DNA of 64,000 nt from NCBI GenBank assembly GCA_036841525.1, contig DAITVZ010000005.1, positions 1 to 64,000 on the forward strand, read 5' to 3'. A program made the translations under genes and the position numbers. The notes below the pieces were generated by a model. That model worked only from the letters and a program-made list of their open reading frames with translations, made no database searches and was not told the origin of the DNA. The stretch is from JAAYEA01 sp012689325 (lineage in GTDB: Bacteria > Chloroflexota > Anaerolineae > JAAYEA01). Shown here one piece after another: positions 8,603 to 16,574 of the stretch (position 1 is its first letter; the number at the start of each line of letters is the position of its first letter).

Positions 8603-9126
8603 ATGGCCGACATTCAGATCAAGCGGGTCTATGAGCCAGCCAGCCCCGAGGATGGTTGGCGCGTCCTGGTGGATCGGCTGTGGCCGCGCGGGATGACCAA
8701 GCAGCGAGCGCAGGCGGACCTGTGGCTCAAGGAGGCGGCGCCGAGCACGGAGCTGCGCCTGTGGTTCGGGCACGACCCCGCCAAGTGGGACGAGTTCATG
8801 CGGCGCTACCGGGCCGAGCTGGACGCCCAGCCCGAGGCGGTGGCGGCGCTCCTCGCGGCCGCGGCGCGGGGCCGGCTCACGCTCCTCTACTCGGCGCGGG
8901 ACGAAACGCGCAACCAGGCCGTGGCGCTGCGGGAGTACCTNNNNNNNNNNNNNNNNNNNNNNNNNNNNNNNNNNNNNNNNNNNNNNNNNNNNNNNNNNNN
9001 NNNNNNNNNNNNNNNNNNNNNNNNNNNNNNNNNNNNNNNNTCTACTCGGCGCGGGACGAAACGCGCAACCAGGCCGTGGCGCTGCGGGAGTACCTCCTGG
9101 CGCGCCTGGCCTCAGCGCCCAGCTAG
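8603..9126 (+). CDS. DUF488 family protein, interrupted by a scaffold gap
   Basis: Visible start MADIQIKRVYEPASPEDG and motifs VDRLWPRGMTK and LWFGHDPAKWDEF are typical of the small DUF488 family, of unknown function and usually about 115-120 residues. AGGAG precedes ATG 8603. The frame runs into 100 Ns at 8941, and the C-terminal REYLLARLASAPS appears only after the gap, in another frame. Because 8886-8940 and 9041-9095 are identical, joining the contigs at this overlap (removing 155 bp) restores one frame and a product of about 121 residues ending at TAG 9124-9126. The gene is probably intact in the organism. Confidence 0.85.
8941..9040. other. Scaffold gap of 100 N
   Basis: One hundred Ns are flanked by identical 55-bp sequences (8886-8940 and 9041-9095). 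The real gap length is best read as minus 55 bp, meaning overlapping contigs. No gene content is missing. Confidence 0.95.
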
Positions 9127-9149
9127 GCCATGCCGAGATGGTGGCGGCT

Positions 9150-10175
9150 TTAGCTGCTCCTGGCCGCGGCGCTCCGCTGGGGCGACGGGACCTGGACCAA
9201 CTGCCCCGTGTCTGCCGCGTCGCGGGCGGCGAGGAGAAAACGCGCCATCCGCAGCGTCTCGGCGGTGGAGTAAAATCCGGACCCCTCGCCCATGAGCGTG
9301 GCGACGTACTCGTTGGCCACGGCCAGCGGCGGCGTGGGCCCGCGCCCGATCACCTGCGGCTCGGCGTCGTTGCTCAGCAACGTGCCAACCTCATCCACCA
9401 CCTCGACGATGCCGCGCGTCCCGGCGATGCGCAGCCGGTCGTCGCCGTGGCTGGGGGCCATGGCCGGCCGGAGATAGTCGGCGGTGAGGGTGGCTGCCAC
9501 GCCGCCCTCCATCCGCGCCAGCAGCGCCACGTGGTCCTCCATCTCGCCATACTCGGGGCGCGAGAGGTTCCCCTGCCACCCCTGAAACGAGAGATAGCCC
9601 AGGCCGCTGGCCCAGCTCGCGTAATCGATGGCGTGGCTGGCGACCCACATCACCAGCCCGGCGAAATGCGCGCGCTTTTTGAAGAAATCGGGGCGCGTGC
9701 CAAAGCGGTAGGATTTCTGCGCGGTGACCAGCACCGGTTGGCCGATGCGCCCGGACCGGACCGCCTCGCGCGCGGCGCGGAAAGCGGGGTTCATCCGCGA
9801 GGCGAACTCGGTGATGAAGCAGAGGGAGGGGTTGGCGGCGCAGAGCGCCTCCGCCTCGGCCAGTTGCGCCCAAGAGTTGAGCGCGGGCTTGTCCGTGATG
9901 ACGTGGATGCCGCGGCGCAGGCATTCCAGCGCCACCTCGCCGTTGTGGGCGTACCAGCAGCCCAGCGTGGCCACGTCCGGCCTCACCTGGTCCAGCATCT
10001 CCAGGTAGCCCCGCTCGAACACCGGGATGGCGGCCCCCGCGAGCAGCACCCGCGCCTCACCATAGCCATCGCTGGCGGCGGCGGCGTACTTGACGCCGCG
10101 GATGGTGCCAAAGGCGGCGGCGAGGTTGAAATGCCCCGCATCCCCGATGCTGGCCACCCTCAGTTGCTCCGGCAT
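9150..10175 (-). CDS. Gfo/Idh/MocA family oxidoreductase
   Basis: The 341-residue product begins MPEQLRVASIGDAGHFNLA, a Rossmann entry with an altered glycine loop. ITDKPALN at about residue 94 is a variant of the family's EKP motif. The C-terminal substrate domain contains VMWVASHAIDYA. The cofactor is probably NAD(P); the substrate is unknown. I chose ATG 10175 because AAAGGA lies just upstream. A GTG at 10202 would overlap the previous gene's stop (GTGA) and remains possible. It faces the DUF488 gene and shares its strand with the small membrane protein upstream. Confidence 0.8.
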   Translation of the reverse strand: MPEQLRVASIGDAGHFNLAAAFGTIRGVKYAAAASDGYGEARVLLAGAAIPVFERGYLEMLDQVRPDVATLGCWYAHNGEVALECLRRGIHVITDKPALNSWAQLAEAEALCAANPSLCFITEFASRMNPAFRAAREAVRSGRIGQPVLVTAQKSYRFGTRPDFFKKRAHFAGLVMWVASHAIDYASWASGLGYLSFQGWQGNLSRPEYGEMEDHVALLARMEGGVAATLTADYLRPAMAPSHGDDRLRIAGTRGIVEVVDEVGTLLSNDAEPQVIGRGPTPPLAVANEYVATLMGEGSGFYSTAETLRMARFLLAARDAADTGQLVQVPSPQRSAAARSS

Positions 10176-10198
10176 GCGCGCATCCTTTCCCGCCCCGC

Positions 10199-10456
10199 TC
10201 ACGAACGGCGCGGGCGTCTCTCGCTTCGATAGTTGCCGACAAAGAGGATGCCGACGAGGTAGCCGATCAGCGCCCCCTCGCCCAGCATGAACATCCCCAC
10301 CAGCGAGAGGGCGATGAACCCATAATAGAACAGGGTCGCATAGCCCACCTGCCGGTCGGTGGTCTCGGGGTTGGCGATGAGCTTGTCATAGCCCATCTTC
10401 ATGGCGACGCCCCAAAAGAGGGCGCCGACAAAGAGGATCGCTTGCAGCGGTTTCAT
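10199..10456 (-). CDS. Small two-helix membrane protein, unknown function
   Basis: The 85-residue product has an N-terminal hydrophobic helix (QAILFVGALFWGVAMKMGY) and a second long hydrophobic segment (FYYGFIALSLVGMFML continuing to GYLVGILFVG), with a basic tail RSERRPRRS. I place the start at ATG 10456; the longer open frame runs back into the repeat upstream. No family is recognised. It sits directly before a MocA-type oxidoreductase gene on the same strand, with stop and possible start overlapping, so the two may be cotranscribed. Confidence 0.65.
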   Translation of the reverse strand: MKPLQAILFVGALFWGVAMKMGYDKLIANPETTDRQVGYATLFYYGFIALSLVGMFMLGEGALIGYLVGILFVGNYRSERRPRRS

Positions 10457-10466
10457 GGGGATGCGC

Positions 10467-10498
10467 CTATCGTATATCGCAGATCGCTTATCGCAAGG
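10467..10498. repeat. Family D repeat (TATCGCNNATCGC-type), half copy
   Basis: Iterated TATCGTATATCGCAGATCGC units are seen. Fuller inverted copies lie at 18605-18678 and 35474-35566. Confidence 0.6.
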
Positions 10499-10597
10499 CC
10501 GGTGAATGGAATTCACCGGCTTTGGCCGGCAGGTCCCCTGCGGCATGGAATGCCGTAGGGACCTGCCAATCTCAGCCAGGGACCTCCGGTCCCTGGC
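10499..10597. repeat. Family A intergenic palindromic repeat, copy 2
   Basis: CCGGTGAATGGAATTCACCGG, then a CCCTGCGGCATGGAATGCCG stem, then CCAGGGACCTCCGGTCCCTGG, in the same order as copies 1 and 3. It lies between the small membrane protein gene and the TldE gene stop. Confidence 0.88.
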
Positions 10598-10607
10598 GTC
10601 CCTATCC

Positions 10608-11933
10608 CTAAAACTCGGTCACGCCGGTAAAGTTGAAATCGCGCACCACCAGCGCGGGCACCCGCGCGCCGTCCACCAGCTTGGCCGTGCGGCCCACCTT
10701 TTCCACCTGGTTCAGCGCCTCCAGCATGCTCTGGGTGAAGCGCAGGTTCTTGACCGGATCGGTGATCTCGCCGTTTTCGATCTTGAAAGTCCCGTCGCGG
10801 GTCATGCCCGTGAGGATGGCCTTGCGGCGGTCCAGCGGGTTCACATAGTGGAAACGCGTCACCCACAGCCCCCGATCGATGGAGCGGATCATGGCGCGCT
10901 TGTCGTCCGAGCCAGGCGTCATAAACAGGTTCATGGCATAAGGGCCCATGGCGTTGGGCGAAGGGAGCGCGTGGCCGGTGGAGGTCTTGCCCTCCTTCCG
11001 CGCCGTATACGAGTCATAGACCACCGCCCGGGCGATGCCCGCGAGGATGATCTCCACCCGCTGCTTGGGCATCCCCTCATAGTCGAAGGGGCGGGGCAGC
11101 CCCAAGGGGTTGCTGCCGTCATCCACGATGGTGATGCGCGGGTCGCCGATCACCTGGCCCAGCTTGCCGGTCAGGAAGCTCTGCCCCTCCTGCACCGCCA
11201 GCGCGCCAAAGCCCATGTAGCTCAAATAGTGGACGATCTCGGCGACGGCGTACTCTTCCAGGATCACCGTGTAGCGCCCCGGCTCGATGGTGGTCGGGTT
11301 CTTGCTGATGATGGCGCGCTTGACGGCGTTATCGCCCAGCTCCTCGATGTTAAAGCTGCTCACGTCCCAGGCCTGGGATTCGCCGTAGCCCGAGCTGTTC
11401 TCCGACATGACCACCGTCACCAGGTGCGCCTCGGTGGCGGGGTGATAGGCCCGCACGCCCAGCGAGTTGGCCACGGCCAGCTCGGTCACCTCGGTGGTAA
11501 AGGCGCCGGAGGCCGACAGCTTGGCCTCCTGCGCGCGCCGGCAGATGATCCCCACCCCCTTGGCGCGATCCTCCGGCGTATAGGCCGCGGTCGCCTCGGA
11601 GTAGCCCTGGACCGTCTGGATCGGCAGCGGCGCGGGCAGCGACTCGAAATCGGGCTGCTCCGGCTGAAAGCGCGCCACCGTCACGGCCGCCTCGGCCACT
11701 TTGTCTAGCCCCGCCGGGCTCAGGTCGTTGGTGGAGGCGACGCCGACCCGTTTGCCCAGCACGGCGCGCACGCGGACCTCGGCGTTGCTCTCCGAGACGT
11801 TCTGGTGGATCGTGGAATTCGCAAAGCGCGTCAGGTGGCTGTCCTTGCCCAGGTAGAGCACCTCGGCCTGGTCCGCCTTGGAGCGAGCCAGCACGCCTTC
11901 CAGGATCGCGCGGATCTCGTTTTCCCCTCGCAT
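10608..11933 (-). CDS. pmbA: TldE/PmbA-like metalloprotease regulatory subunit
   Basis: The 441-residue protein is the non-catalytic partner of TldD. The TldD/TldE heterodimer degrades unfolded peptides and processes some ribosomal peptides such as microcin B17. The N-terminus (ARSKADQAEVLYLGK) and the C-terminal barrel are typical, and the HExxxH zinc motif present in TldD is absent, as expected for TldE. AAAGGAG precedes ATG 11933. The gene is the last of a four-gene minus-strand set tldD, HTH-Sm, HTH-Sm, tldE, which is unusual because tldD and tldE are separated by two regulator-like genes. Confidence 0.88.
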   Translation of the reverse strand: MRGENEIRAILEGVLARSKADQAEVLYLGKDSHLTRFANSTIHQNVSESNAEVRVRAVLGKRVGVASTNDLSPAGLDKVAEAAVTVARFQPEQPDFESLPAPLPIQTVQGYSEATAAYTPEDRAKGVGIICRRAQEAKLSASGAFTTEVTELAVANSLGVRAYHPATEAHLVTVVMSENSSGYGESQAWDVSSFNIEELGDNAVKRAIISKNPTTIEPGRYTVILEEYAVAEIVHYLSYMGFGALAVQEGQSFLTGKLGQVIGDPRITIVDDGSNPLGLPRPFDYEGMPKQRVEIILAGIARAVVYDSYTARKEGKTSTGHALPSPNAMGPYAMNLFMTPGSDDKRAMIRSIDRGLWVTRFHYVNPLDRRKAILTGMTRDGTFKIENGEITDPVKNLRFTQSMLEALNQVEKVGRTAKLVDGARVPALVVRDFNFTGVTEF

Positions 11934-11951
11934 GATGCTCCTTTCTGGATC

Positions 11952-12362
11952 TTACGCCATCTCCCAATCGTCCACGATGTGGCGCTGCACCATGATGTCG
12001 CGCTTTTCATCGTCCAGCGGCTTGAGCAGGATAGCGCCCATATCGAACCACTCCACCGTGCCGATCAGGCGCTCCTCGTTGCGCAGCACCAGCACGATGG
12101 TATGGGCGTTATCTTGCGCCTCGGAGAGAAAGGCTGTCAGCGCCTTGCGGGAGCGGCGACGCCGCCACTGCATCTCTTCCACCGGCACGCCGTAATACTC
12201 GGCCAGCCGGGCCACCAGCTCGTTATCGCCGCAGTCGCGGTAGCGCTGCTCGATCTCGTTGATCGGCCAGGGGCTGGGCAGCCCCAGCTTGGTGGCGATG
12301 TCCTGGGTGGACTCGCCGCCATGGACAGCGCGCAGGTAGCGCAGATAATCTCCCAGGCTCAT
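11952..12362 (-). CDS. Short HTH protein with C-terminal Hfq/Sm-like domain
   Basis: The 136-residue product starts with an XRE-like helix-turn-helix region (MSLGDYLRYLRAVHGG, then TQDIATKLGLP), a second small helical segment, and a basic RRRRSRKAL linker. The last 50 residues match the Sm fold by eye: a first motif IVLVLRNEERLIGTVEWFD then ILLK, and a second motif MVQRHIVDDW, aligning with Hfq's NGxxLxGxIxxFDxxxILL and YKHAIS. This would suggest RNA binding, which is inference. It lies 4 bp downstream of the larger homologue and 18 bp before tldE. GGAGAGGAG lies upstream of ATG 12362. Confidence 0.7.
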   Translation of the reverse strand: MSLGDYLRYLRAVHGGESTQDIATKLGLPSPWPINEIEQRYRDCGDNELVARLAEYYGVPVEEMQWRRRRSRKALTAFLSEAQDNAHTIVLVLRNEERLIGTVEWFDMGAILLKPLDDEKRDIMVQRHIVDDWEMA

Positions 12363-12366
12363 GGCC

Positions 12367-13128
12367 CTACTCCTCTCCGGTATAGTAGGCGATGGCCAGC
12401 TTGTTCAGCGTCACCTCGGCGCCATCAGGAGTCACGACGGTGATGTTATACGGGCCAAAGCCGATCACTCGACCGGTGAGCTTGTCCCCGTTGAACAGCA
12501 CAAAGTCCAGCTGCTTTTCCGTTTCCTGCCTGTCCTGGAGGTAGTGGAGCTCGAAGGCGTCCACCGACTCGGGGAGATAGGGGCGGCGCTTTTTGGCTCC
12601 CTTGGGCCGCTCGGTAACGATCCGCTCCTGCAACACCTTGAGCCAGCGGCTGGCCTCCATGCGATCCAACTGCGCCAGGGGCGTCCCCATCTCGCGCTCC
12701 AGCGCGGCCTGGTCCCACTCGAAGAGTTGCGCCAGGCTCAACAGGTGCTGGACCTGCGATTCGCGCGCCTTGGAGGGGCCGCGGGGCTCGCGGCGGGGCG
12801 GGCGTTCCCGGCCCCCATAGGGCGGGGCGGAGCGCGGCTCGCTGGGACGTGCCGCCGGCGGGGCAGCGGGGCGCTGGGGCTCGTCCTCGGCGGCGCGCCG
12901 CGGCGGCCGGACCTCGTCCGTCAGGTTGGCGGGGATGGGATCGGACAGGGCCTTGATGTCCATCACGTCCACATAGAGCGCCTTCGCGATAGCCTCCAGG
13001 TTCCTCATGGGGACCGAGCGCGCGCCCTCCTCGTACTCGTGGAGCAGGCGCGCGGGGATGCCGGCGCGCGCGCTAAGCTGCGCGACGGTCATCTGCTTTT
13101 TCAGCCGAATCTTCCACAGATCATCCAT
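12367..13128 (-). CDS. XRE-family HTH protein with C-terminal Hfq/Sm-like domain
   Basis: The 253-residue product has a clear XRE helix-turn-helix (residues 5-58, TVAQLSARAGIPARLLHEYE), a Pro/Arg-rich linker (about 70-115), a second helical segment (about 120-165), and a C-terminal 48-residue region FVLFNGDKLTGRVIGFG...EVTLNKLAIAYY. That tail aligns well by eye with Hfq Sm1 (LVNGIKLQGQIESF) and Sm2 (MVYKHAISTV). DNA binding by the N-terminus is likely; RNA binding by the tail is inferred. It is encoded between tldD and the shorter homologue, so a regulatory link with TldD/TldE is possible. Confidence 0.72.
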   Translation of the reverse strand: MDDLWKIRLKKQMTVAQLSARAGIPARLLHEYEEGARSVPMRNLEAIAKALYVDVMDIKALSDPIPANLTDEVRPPRRAAEDEPQRPAAPPAARPSEPRSAPPYGGRERPPRREPRGPSKARESQVQHLLSLAQLFEWDQAALEREMGTPLAQLDRMEASRWLKVLQERIVTERPKGAKKRRPYLPESVDAFELHYLQDRQETEKQLDFVLFNGDKLTGRVIGFGPYNITVVTPDGAEVTLNKLAIAYYTGEE

Positions 13129-13214
13129 GGTGCTCTATTCCCCTTCTCATCGATCAGCGCGCGCAGAGCCGCGCGGCGATCAACTGGTCTTTCAGCCGGA
13201 TATTGCTTTGGCGG

Positions 13215-14657
13215 TCAGCGCACGATGCCCGTGCGCACATGGCGAAAGCGGGCGGGAGCGGTGCCATGCCCAACGTGCGCGGTCTGGCCAGGCTGGCCCT
13301 TGCCGCAGTTGGCCGTGCCCCACAGCTTCCAGTGTTTGCTGCCGCAGACGGCATCGCACGCCCCCCAGAACTCGGGCGTGATGCCGGTATAGGTCGCGTT
13401 CTTGTACATCTGGCCCAGCTTGCCGTCCTTGATCCCCCAGGCGATCTCGGTGCCGAACTGGAAATTGAGCCGCTTGTCGTCGATGCTCCAGCTCTTGTTC
13501 GTCTCCATATAGATGCCCTCGTCGGTATCGGCGATGAGGTCATCGAACTCCCAATTCCCCGGCTCCAAGTTGATGTTGGTCATGCGGATGATGGGGATGC
13601 GGTTCCAGCCATCGGCGCGCATGGTCCCGTTGCTCACCTGGCCCAACTCGGCGGCGGTTTCGCGGGAGGTGAGGTAGCCGACGAACAGCCCATGATCGAT
13701 GATGGGCGTGCGCTGGGCGGGCACGCCCTCGTCGTCGTAGCCAAAGCTGCCCAGCCCGCCGGGGATGGTGGCGTCGGCGGTGATATTGACCACCTCGGAG
13801 CCGTAGCGGAAATTCCCCAGCTTGTCCGGCGTGAGAAAGCTGGTGCCGGCATAGCTGGCCTCGCTGCCAAAGACGCGGTCCAGCTCGATGGGGTGGCCGC
13901 AGGACTCGTGCACCTGCAAGCCGAGCTGCGTCCCATCCAGGATCAGCGTGGTGACGGCGCTGGGGCACTGCGGCGCGGTCAGGAGCGCCACGGCCTGCTC
14001 GGCGATGCGCCCCGCGTGGCCGGGGAGGTCCAGCTCGCGCACCAACTCGTAGCCGCGGGTGGCCTGGTGTCGGCCGAAGGAATTGGGGTAGGAGCGCTTT
14101 TGCACCTCGCCCTCGCCCACCGCCAGCGCCTCGATCCCCGCGCCGGTCTCGATGATCTCTTGCTCGATATAGCTGCCCTCGGTGCTGGCAAAAGTCTGCG
14201 CCTCGCGGATGCACTCCATGCTGCCCCGCGCCACGCGGACGCCAGGCACGCGGCGCATCTCGGCGTCGGCGGCCATCAGGAGCGCCAGCTTGTCTTCCAG
14301 GGAGACGCTAAAGGGGTCGGTCTCCACCGCGGTGCGATAGGTGGCCCGGTGGCTCATCGCCGGGCCGAGCTGGACGTCCTTGGTCTTGACCAGGGCGCTG
14401 GCCCGGGCGATCTGCACCGCCAGCGCGGTCACGCGGTCGATCTCTGCGGGCGTCACCAGCGAGCTGCTGGCAAAGCCCCAGGCGCCGTTCACGATCACCC
14501 GCACGCCGAAACCCAGCTCCTCATCCTGCACCAGGCCAGCCACCTCGCCATTCTTGACGGCCACCATCTGGTCTTGCTTGCGGATGATGCGGATATCGCC
14601 GTAAGAGGCCCCCTTGACTTGGGCCAGGTTCAAAGCGCGATTCGCTAGGTCCTTCAA
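13215..14657 (-). CDS. tldD: TldD metalloprotease subunit
   Basis: The 480-residue product matches the length of E. coli TldD. The zinc-binding HExxxH motif is present as LQVHESCGHPIELDR, and the family C-terminus GQPGQTAHVGHGTAP then NVRTG-like end is clear. It is the catalytic half of the TldD/TldE protease. The start is TTG 14657, supported by AGGAGG six bases upstream and by the homology, which begins there; the upstream open frame is spurious. A promoter lies at 14728-14755. Two HTH-Sm genes and tldE follow downstream. Confidence 0.92.
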   Translation of the reverse strand: MKDLANRALNLAQVKGASYGDIRIIRKQDQMVAVKNGEVAGLVQDEELGFGVRVIVNGAWGFASSSLVTPAEIDRVTALAVQIARASALVKTKDVQLGPAMSHRATYRTAVETDPFSVSLEDKLALLMAADAEMRRVPGVRVARGSMECIREAQTFASTEGSYIEQEIIETGAGIEALAVGEGEVQKRSYPNSFGRHQATRGYELVRELDLPGHAGRIAEQAVALLTAPQCPSAVTTLILDGTQLGLQVHESCGHPIELDRVFGSEASYAGTSFLTPDKLGNFRYGSEVVNITADATIPGGLGSFGYDDEGVPAQRTPIIDHGLFVGYLTSRETAAELGQVSNGTMRADGWNRIPIIRMTNINLEPGNWEFDDLIADTDEGIYMETNKSWSIDDKRLNFQFGTEIAWGIKDGKLGQMYKNATYTGITPEFWGACDAVCGSKHWKLWGTANCGKGQPGQTAHVGHGTAPARFRHVRTGIVR

Positions 14658-14702
14658 TGTGAACCTCCTCTCGAACTCTGACGGGGGCGGGCGCGCAAGG
14701 AC

Positions 14703-14730
14703 TTGACGGCGCGCCCCAACGGGATAGAAT
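14703..14730 (+). promoter_or_regulatory. Sigma70-type promoter for the FmdB gene
   Basis: -35 TTGACG (14703-14708), 16-bp spacer, -10 TAGAAT (14725-14730). It overlaps the divergent tldD promoter, so the two may compete. Confidence 0.65.
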
Positions 14731-14755
14731 ATAAGAGAAATCTGATTCCTGGCAA
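14728..14755 (-). promoter_or_regulatory. Sigma70-type promoter for tldD
   Basis: Reading the minus strand: -35 TTGCCA (14755-14750), 16-bp spacer, -10 TATATT (14733-14728). The leader to the TTG start would be about 60 nt. Confidence 0.6.
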
Positions 14756-14791
14756 ATCTCTGCGCCGGGGCGGAAAGCAAGAGGTGGGAAG

Positions 14792-15025
14792 ATGCCCATT
14801 TACGAGTATATCTGCGACCACTGCCACGAAAAGTTCGAGTTGCTGCGCTCCTTTAGCAAGGCCGACGCGCCCGCGCCCTGCCCCGTGTGCGAGCACGAGG
14901 GGCGCCGCTGCGCCGTGACGACTTTTGCCTGCGTCAGCAAAGGCGCCGGAGGCGAGACCCATTCGGTGGGCGGAGGCGGCTGCGCTTCCTGCGCTTCCGG
15001 CTCATGCGCGGGGTGCAAACACTAG
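14792..15025 (+). CDS. FmdB-family zinc-ribbon protein
   Basis: The 77-residue product begins MPIYEYICDHCHEKFELL and has a second knuckle PCPVCEHEG, giving the CxxC...CxxC zinc ribbon of the FmdB/CxxC_CXXC_SSSS family, often described as putative regulators. The C-terminal tail is rich in Gly and Cys (GGGGCASCASGSCAGCKH), with several extra cysteines. Length is within the family range. A GGTGGGA precedes ATG 14792. It overlaps the end of the convergent DUF881 gene by 4 bp. Confidence 0.85.
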   Translation: MPIYEYICDHCHEKFELLRSFSKADAPAPCPVCEHEGRRCAVTTFACVSKGAGGETHSVGGGGCASCASGSCAGCKH

Positions 15026-15702
15026 CGGACCACGGCCGCGTGCACAAACTGATAAGGCCTTCTGAACACCGGCAGGACCAACGACTGCCGGTGTTCCGTT
15101 TGCACGTGCAAGCCCGAGTAGGTCCCTTTCATCAGGTCCAGGATGCCGCCGCGGCGGGTGATCGCCTCCTCGATGGTCTCCGGGTCGCCGACGGCCTGCA
15201 AAAGATAGGGCCCGGTGACGGTGACCCCGTCCACCACGGTGCGCTGTCCCTGGGCCGCCACGATGGAGGCGGCGACGATGCGCTGCCCATTCAGCGAGAT
15301 CGCCTCCGCGCCCGCGTTGCGCAGCTCGTTCACCATGTCTTGCAGGTCATAGACGCTGATCTCCCCATCCAGCGTGATCTGCACGCCGGGGCCGTTCACT
15401 TCCACCAGCCCGTTGGCCACCTTGAGCCGGGTCAGCTCCTCCACCAGCGCCTGCAACGAGGCTTGCCGGTTGTCCTCCTGAAAGGCGATCACCTGGGTCT
15501 CGAGCTGTTCCACCTCGCTGCGGAGCCGCGCGTTTCCCTCCACCAGGTTGCGCACCATGTAGGCCTGCTCCACCGGGCTGGCCAGGATCGGCGTCTGCCG
15601 GATGGTGGCCTGGGTGCGCCACTGCGCCGCCATCACCACCCCGGTAAGAAAGCAGACGATGGTGACGATGGCCTGGAGGGCGGGCTGGTTCCTGTGCTTC
15701 AC
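15022..15702 (-). CDS. DUF881 family membrane-anchored protein
   Basis: The 226-residue product has a short basic N-terminus, one transmembrane helix (ALQAIVTIVCFLTGVVMAAQ), a coiled-coil-like stretch (about 45-85) and a C-terminal globular domain with GPGVQITLDGEI and VNELRNAGAEAISLNGQRI, the hallmarks of DUF881 (YlxW/YlxX-like, often found in division and sporulation regions of other phyla). The start GTG 15702 is chosen because AGGAG lies just upstream and the preceding DUF881 gene ends 8 bp away. Function unknown, probably envelope-associated. Confidence 0.8.
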   Translation of the reverse strand: MKHRNQPALQAIVTIVCFLTGVVMAAQWRTQATIRQTPILASPVEQAYMVRNLVEGNARLRSEVEQLETQVIAFQEDNRQASLQALVEELTRLKVANGLVEVNGPGVQITLDGEISVYDLQDMVNELRNAGAEAISLNGQRIVAASIVAAQGQRTVVDGVTVTGPYLLQAVGDPETIEEAITRRGGILDLMKGTYSGLHVQTEHRQSLVLPVFRRPYQFVHAAVVR

Positions 15703-15710
15703 GGCGACTC

Positions 15711-16454
15711 CTACTTGGCCGGTCCGGCATAGCGAATCGCAAAGCTGCCCTGGAAAGCGGGCACGGTCAACTCGGCTTGCTGCGCGGCGCGGTACTGCAG
15801 GCCATAGACCTTGGCCCGCGCCTTGAGCTCGGCGAGGCTGGCTGCGTCGGCCAGGGTCGCGTCCAGCTTGTTGGCATCCCCGATGGCCTTGATCTCGTAG
15901 GGCGGCGAGAGGCGCGTGTCGTTCACCATGATGGTGTTGCCCACGCAATAGATGGCTGTGGTGCCGACGACGCGTTCCTCGTTGACCGCCACGGCCTCGG
16001 CATTGCTGGCCCACAACAGGTTCACCACGTCGCGGATGTCATAGTCATGCAGGATATAGTTGTTGAGGTCCGCGTTGGGGGGGAGGTTCTCCACGGCGCT
16101 ATCCCCCAAGGTCAGACGGATGCCAGGGCCGCGCACGGAGCGCAACCCCGCCACGATCCGTTGGGCTTCCAGATCCGCGGCCAGCTCGTCCAGCAGCTCG
16201 GAGCTCTCGGTGGATTCGTCCTGCAGCCGGGTGAGCTCGGAGCGCAGCAGGGCGATGCGCCCCTTGAGGGCGGTCTGCTCGTCTTCCAGCCGGCGGATGG
16301 TGTCGGCCAGGTCTTCGCGAGAGCTCAACGAGGCGGGCTGGGTGGTTTCCGGCGTGATATTCCACTGGGCAGCAAAAATAAAGCCGAGCAGCAGCCCAGC
16401 AGCGACGAGGGCGATATTCCAGCCCAATCTGGATAGCATCGGCTTGGCATTCAT
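15711..16454 (-). CDS. DUF881 family membrane-anchored protein
   Basis: The 247-residue product resembles its downstream neighbour in layout: transmembrane helix at residues 12-30 (NIALVAAGLLLGFIFAAQW), coiled coil at about 43-90 (EDLADTIRRLEDEQTALKGR onward), and a DUF881 core with GPGIRLTLGDS, VVNLLWASNAEAVAVNEERV and an ending PPYEIKAIGD region. Tandem DUF881 genes are common in Gram-positive-like and Chloroflexota genomes. The gene pair is cotranscribed, 8 bp apart. Role unknown; a link to cell-envelope or division processes is only suggested by family context. Confidence 0.82.
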   Translation of the reverse strand: MNAKPMLSRLGWNIALVAAGLLLGFIFAAQWNITPETTQPASLSSREDLADTIRRLEDEQTALKGRIALLRSELTRLQDESTESSELLDELAADLEAQRIVAGLRSVRGPGIRLTLGDSAVENLPPNADLNNYILHDYDIRDVVNLLWASNAEAVAVNEERVVGTTAIYCVGNTIMVNDTRLSPPYEIKAIGDANKLDATLADAASLAELKARAKVYGLQYRAAQQAELTVPAFQGSFAIRYAGPAK

Positions 16455-16498
16455 TGGCTTGCAGGGACCATCACCCTAACGCTAGTAAGCGGGATAAG

Positions 16499-16528
16499 CA
16501 TCGAGGGCCCTGGAAAAGGCCCTCGATG
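16499..16528 (-). terminator. Hairpin between lipoprotein and DUF881 genes, possible terminator
   Basis: Perfect 11-bp stem CATCGAGGGCC / GGCCCTCGATG with an 8-nt loop. No U-tract follows on either strand, so termination is uncertain. Confidence 0.35.
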
Positions 16529-16574
16529 AGACCGGTTCGACGGGTTTTCGAAGTCACACAGCCCCAAAAGTGGG

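Noticed and set aside
8603..9295. 230-residue open frame running through the N gap
   Set aside because: The part after the gap is out of frame; joining the contigs at the 55-bp overlap gives a normal DUF488 protein instead.
13203..14648. 481-residue open frame on the plus strand
   Set aside because: Antisense to tldD, which has the HExxxH motif and full family length.
16530..16555. tRNA-like GGTTCGA segment
   Set aside because: No acceptor stem, anticodon arm or CCA-adjacent structure can be built around it.
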